Below are positions 5,651-7,090 of a DNA stretch of 7,090 bases, one piece after another. The stretch covers positions 1 through 7,090 of the forward strand of contig DAOUYQ010000041.1 of assembly GCA_030666035.1 (NCBI GenBank), read 5' to 3'. The notes beneath the pieces are model-generated. The model was not told the origin of the DNA, ran no database searches, and was given only the letters and a program-made list of their open reading frames with translations. This stretch comes from Microcaldota archaeon (GTDB taxonomy: Archaea; Micrarchaeota; Micrarchaeia; Anstonellales; Bilamarchaeaceae). Both the position numbers and the translations under genes were made by a program. The stretch's first letter is position 1. Every line of letters begins with the position of its first letter.

Positions 5651-6523
5651 ATGGAGAAACCACAATACCTAAGCTGGCTCAATCAATACACTGATGCAGA
5701 AGCCTGCTTGGCTGCACAGCAAAGCCTTCCATATTATTTGCGGGCAAACACCCTCAAAACCACTCCAGAAAAATACCTAAGCTGGACAAAATTAAAGCTG
5801 GGCCCAACTTTCTTAGATTATGCATTTAAGGTAGAAGTTCCCCCGGAAGCCGGGTTGGGAAACACAATAGATTATGCAACAGGCTGGATGCACACCCAAT
5901 CCCTCTCCTCCATGCTGCCTCCGCACATACTCAACCCAAAGCCCGGAGACAGGGTTTTGGATATCTGTGCAGCCCCCGGCTCCAAAACCACCCAATGCGC
6001 AGCCCTAATGCAAAACCAGGGAGTAATCCTTGCAAATGACAAAAACAAGGGAAGGATAAGCGCCCTTGTAAATAACCTGGAGCGCCTGGGGGTAATCAAC
6101 ACAACAACTATGAACCAGGAGGGGGGAAGGTTTACAACCTCCCACAAATTCAATAAAATTTTAGTAGATGCCCCATGCTCAGGCTTAGGAAGCAATGAAT
6201 CCGCTTACCAATGGTGGGGTGAATTGTACTCACGGAACATCTCTGCACTGCAAAGCGCAATCCTGCGCAGGGCATACAGCAGATTGGAACCCGGAGGGAC
6301 ATTAATCTATTCCACATGCACATATTCCCCGGAAGAAAACGAGCTCCCGGTTTCACGGCTTTTGGAGAAAAACGAGGATGCCCAACTTGAGCAAATAGCG
6401 GGAATTCCCAACTCAGAGCCAGGTCTCCCCGATTTTGGGAGCGAGCTCAAAAATGCAAGAAGAATTTACCCACACAAATTCCAGAGCGAGGGCTTTTTCC
6501 TGGCAAAAATCACCAGGCCCTAA
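5651..6523 (+). CDS. Trm4/NSUN/RsmB-family RNA 5-methylcytosine methyltransferase
   Basis: This SAM-dependent enzyme methylates C5 of cytosine in RNA, most likely tRNA given its archaeal context, by the two-cysteine mechanism. The 290-residue protein holds the diagnostic motifs in order: an N-terminal YYLRANTLK segment (28-36, the RNA-binding N1-type lead-in), a substrate-channel stretch ending WMHTQSLSSMLP (79-90), motif I VLDICAAPGSKT (102-113), acidic Asp130 in LANDKNKGR, motif IV LVDAPCSGLG (171-180, release cysteine Cys176) and motif VI YSTCTYSPEENE (220-231, catalytic Cys223). The protein ends with RIYPHKFQSEGFFLAKI (271-287), also typical. No PUA domain is fused, and the length matches compact archaeal members. 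The target base (C48/C49, C72 or an rRNA site) cannot be decided here, so no symbol is given. It follows the repeat gene by 38 bases and converges on the nitroreductase gene. Confidence 0.93.
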   Translation: MEKPQYLSWLNQYTDAEACLAAQQSLPYYLRANTLKTTPEKYLSWTKLKLGPTFLDYAFKVEVPPEAGLGNTIDYATGWMHTQSLSSMLPPHILNPKPGDRVLDICAAPGSKTTQCAALMQNQGVILANDKNKGRISALVNNLERLGVINTTTMNQEGGRFTTSHKFNKILVDAPCSGLGSNESAYQWWGELYSRNISALQSAILRRAYSRLEPGGTLIYSTCTYSPEENELPVSRLLEKNEDAQLEQIAGIPNSEPGLPDFGSELKNARRIYPHKFQSEGFFLAKITRP

Positions 6524-7090
6524 ACTTTCCCTATCGCATTTATGTAAAGCGAACTCTCCCCTTCTTCCAGCCCAAGAATCTCATCCATATCCCTCTGCAC
6601 AAACGCCCCAACCGGCACCGCCCCGAGCCCAAGCGAAACACACTCAAGCAGAATATTTTCGCTTATGTGCCCTGCTTCCATAGCAATATACTTATCCGCA
6701 TTCTCCCCATACTTTCCGGCTGTTCTCTCGCGCACTGCACTCATTACAATCACAACCGCTGCATCCCGCACACTCTCCTGCCCAAGTGCAGCATCAGCGA
6801 CTTCGTTCCTAAAATCCCCTTCCTTTACCAGCACAAGCTTATGCCCCTCTGGAACATACTTGTAAATTCCGCAACCCACCCCCTCAACCTTATTCGGAAC
6901 AACATACAATTCAATTGGGTATAAAGCCCCTGCTGAAGGAGCAGCTCTTCCCCCCCAATCACTCGTAATTCCCTGCCCTGCCCACAGAATTACCGAAAGT
7001 TCCCCAAGCGTAATCTTTTCTTCACTAAAATCCCGCACAGACCTTCTCTTTGCTATCGCTTCCTCCAGCGTAAGGCCAGAATATTCCGGT
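6520..7090 (-). CDS. SagB-type nitroreductase-family FMN oxidoreductase, start outside the window
   Basis: This flavin enzyme of the nitroreductase superfamily, SagB/ThcOx branch, oxidises or reduces an unknown substrate with bound FMN. The frame stays open past the GTG at 7038 to the right edge. The upstream codons read LTLEEAIAKRRSVRDFS, the usual nitroreductase N-terminus with the FMN-phosphate-binding RRSVR, so the real start is beyond 7090. Counting from the GTG at 7038, conserved segments are RAAPSAGALYPIELYVV (31-47), GIYKYVPEGHKL (57-68), AALGQESVRDAAVVIV (83-98), KYIAMEAGHISENILL (116-131) and GLGAVPVGAF (137-146). SagB proteins act with YcaO partners in azoline peptide synthesis in bacteria, but many archaeal relatives are stand-alone. 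No YcaO, precursor peptide or transporter is visible here, so a peptide-maturation role should not be assumed. The stop codon overlaps that of the m5C methyltransferase gene. Confidence 0.92.
   Translation of the reverse strand, partial: PEYSGLTLEEAIAKRRSVRDFSEEKITLGELSVILWAGQGITSDWGGRAAPSAGALYPIELYVVPNKVEGVGCGIYKYVPEGHKLVLVKEGDFRNEVADAALGQESVRDAAVVIVMSAVRERTAGKYGENADKYIAMEAGHISENILLECVSLGLGAVPVGAFVQRDMDEILGLEEGESSLYINAIGKV

Noticed and set aside
7036..7038. GTG as the nitroreductase start
   Set aside because: The codons before it encode the conserved EEAIAKRRS segment, so the gene starts beyond the right edge.
1..7090. tRNA, rRNA, CRISPR array, insertion sequence or riboswitch
   Set aside because: No clover-leaf, rRNA core, direct-repeat array, transposase or long structured leader was seen; gaps between genes are too short to hold one.

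Overview
The window is a gene-dense piece of an archaeal chromosome. The case for Archaea is an MCM replicative helicase, a Trm5-type tRNA m1G37 methyltransferase, a presenilin-like GxGD membrane protease of the archaeal type, and TATA-like boxes 24-28 nt upstream of start codons with almost no 5' leader. The lineage cannot be fixed from sequence alone. Tight packing and a mix of euryarchaeal-looking genes would suit a small-genome lineage such as a DPANN archaeon, but that is a guess.

Layout, left to right. Bases 1-1955 (+) are the 3' part of an mcm gene. Bases 1-989 encode the rest of an intein with a two-motif LAGLIDADG homing endonuclease. From base 990 the helicase resumes, with Walker B, sensor 1, arginine finger, sensor 2 and a C-terminal winged helix. 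Four bases later comes nnrE (1960-2565, +), a stand-alone NAD(P)HX epimerase probably co-transcribed with mcm. Next is a nine-helix presenilin/signal-peptide-peptidase-like protease (2599-3423, +). It converges on trm5 (3420-4451, -). Divergent from trm5 is an unrecognised alpha-helical repeat protein (4503-5612, +) with four copies of a roughly 85-97 residue unit. It is followed by a Trm4/NSUN-type RNA m5C methyltransferase (5651-6523, +), which converges on a SagB-type nitroreductase (6520 to the right edge, -, start outside the window).

The genes do not form one pathway. Replication (mcm), cofactor repair (nnrE), membrane proteolysis (presenilin-like) and RNA modification (trm5 and the m5C methyltransferase, with the repeat protein between them) sit side by side.

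The most distinctive points are: the intein at the MCM ATPase core; the complete YD/GxGD/PAL protease; the orphan four-repeat protein between two RNA methyltransferases; one palindromic TTTAAA that can serve both divergent genes; two convergent junctions whose stop codons overlap in the same way on the same four bases (CTAA); and a strong difference in codon use between genes on the two strands. No RNA gene, CRISPR array or insertion sequence was seen. Every intergenic gap is shorter than about 55 bases.
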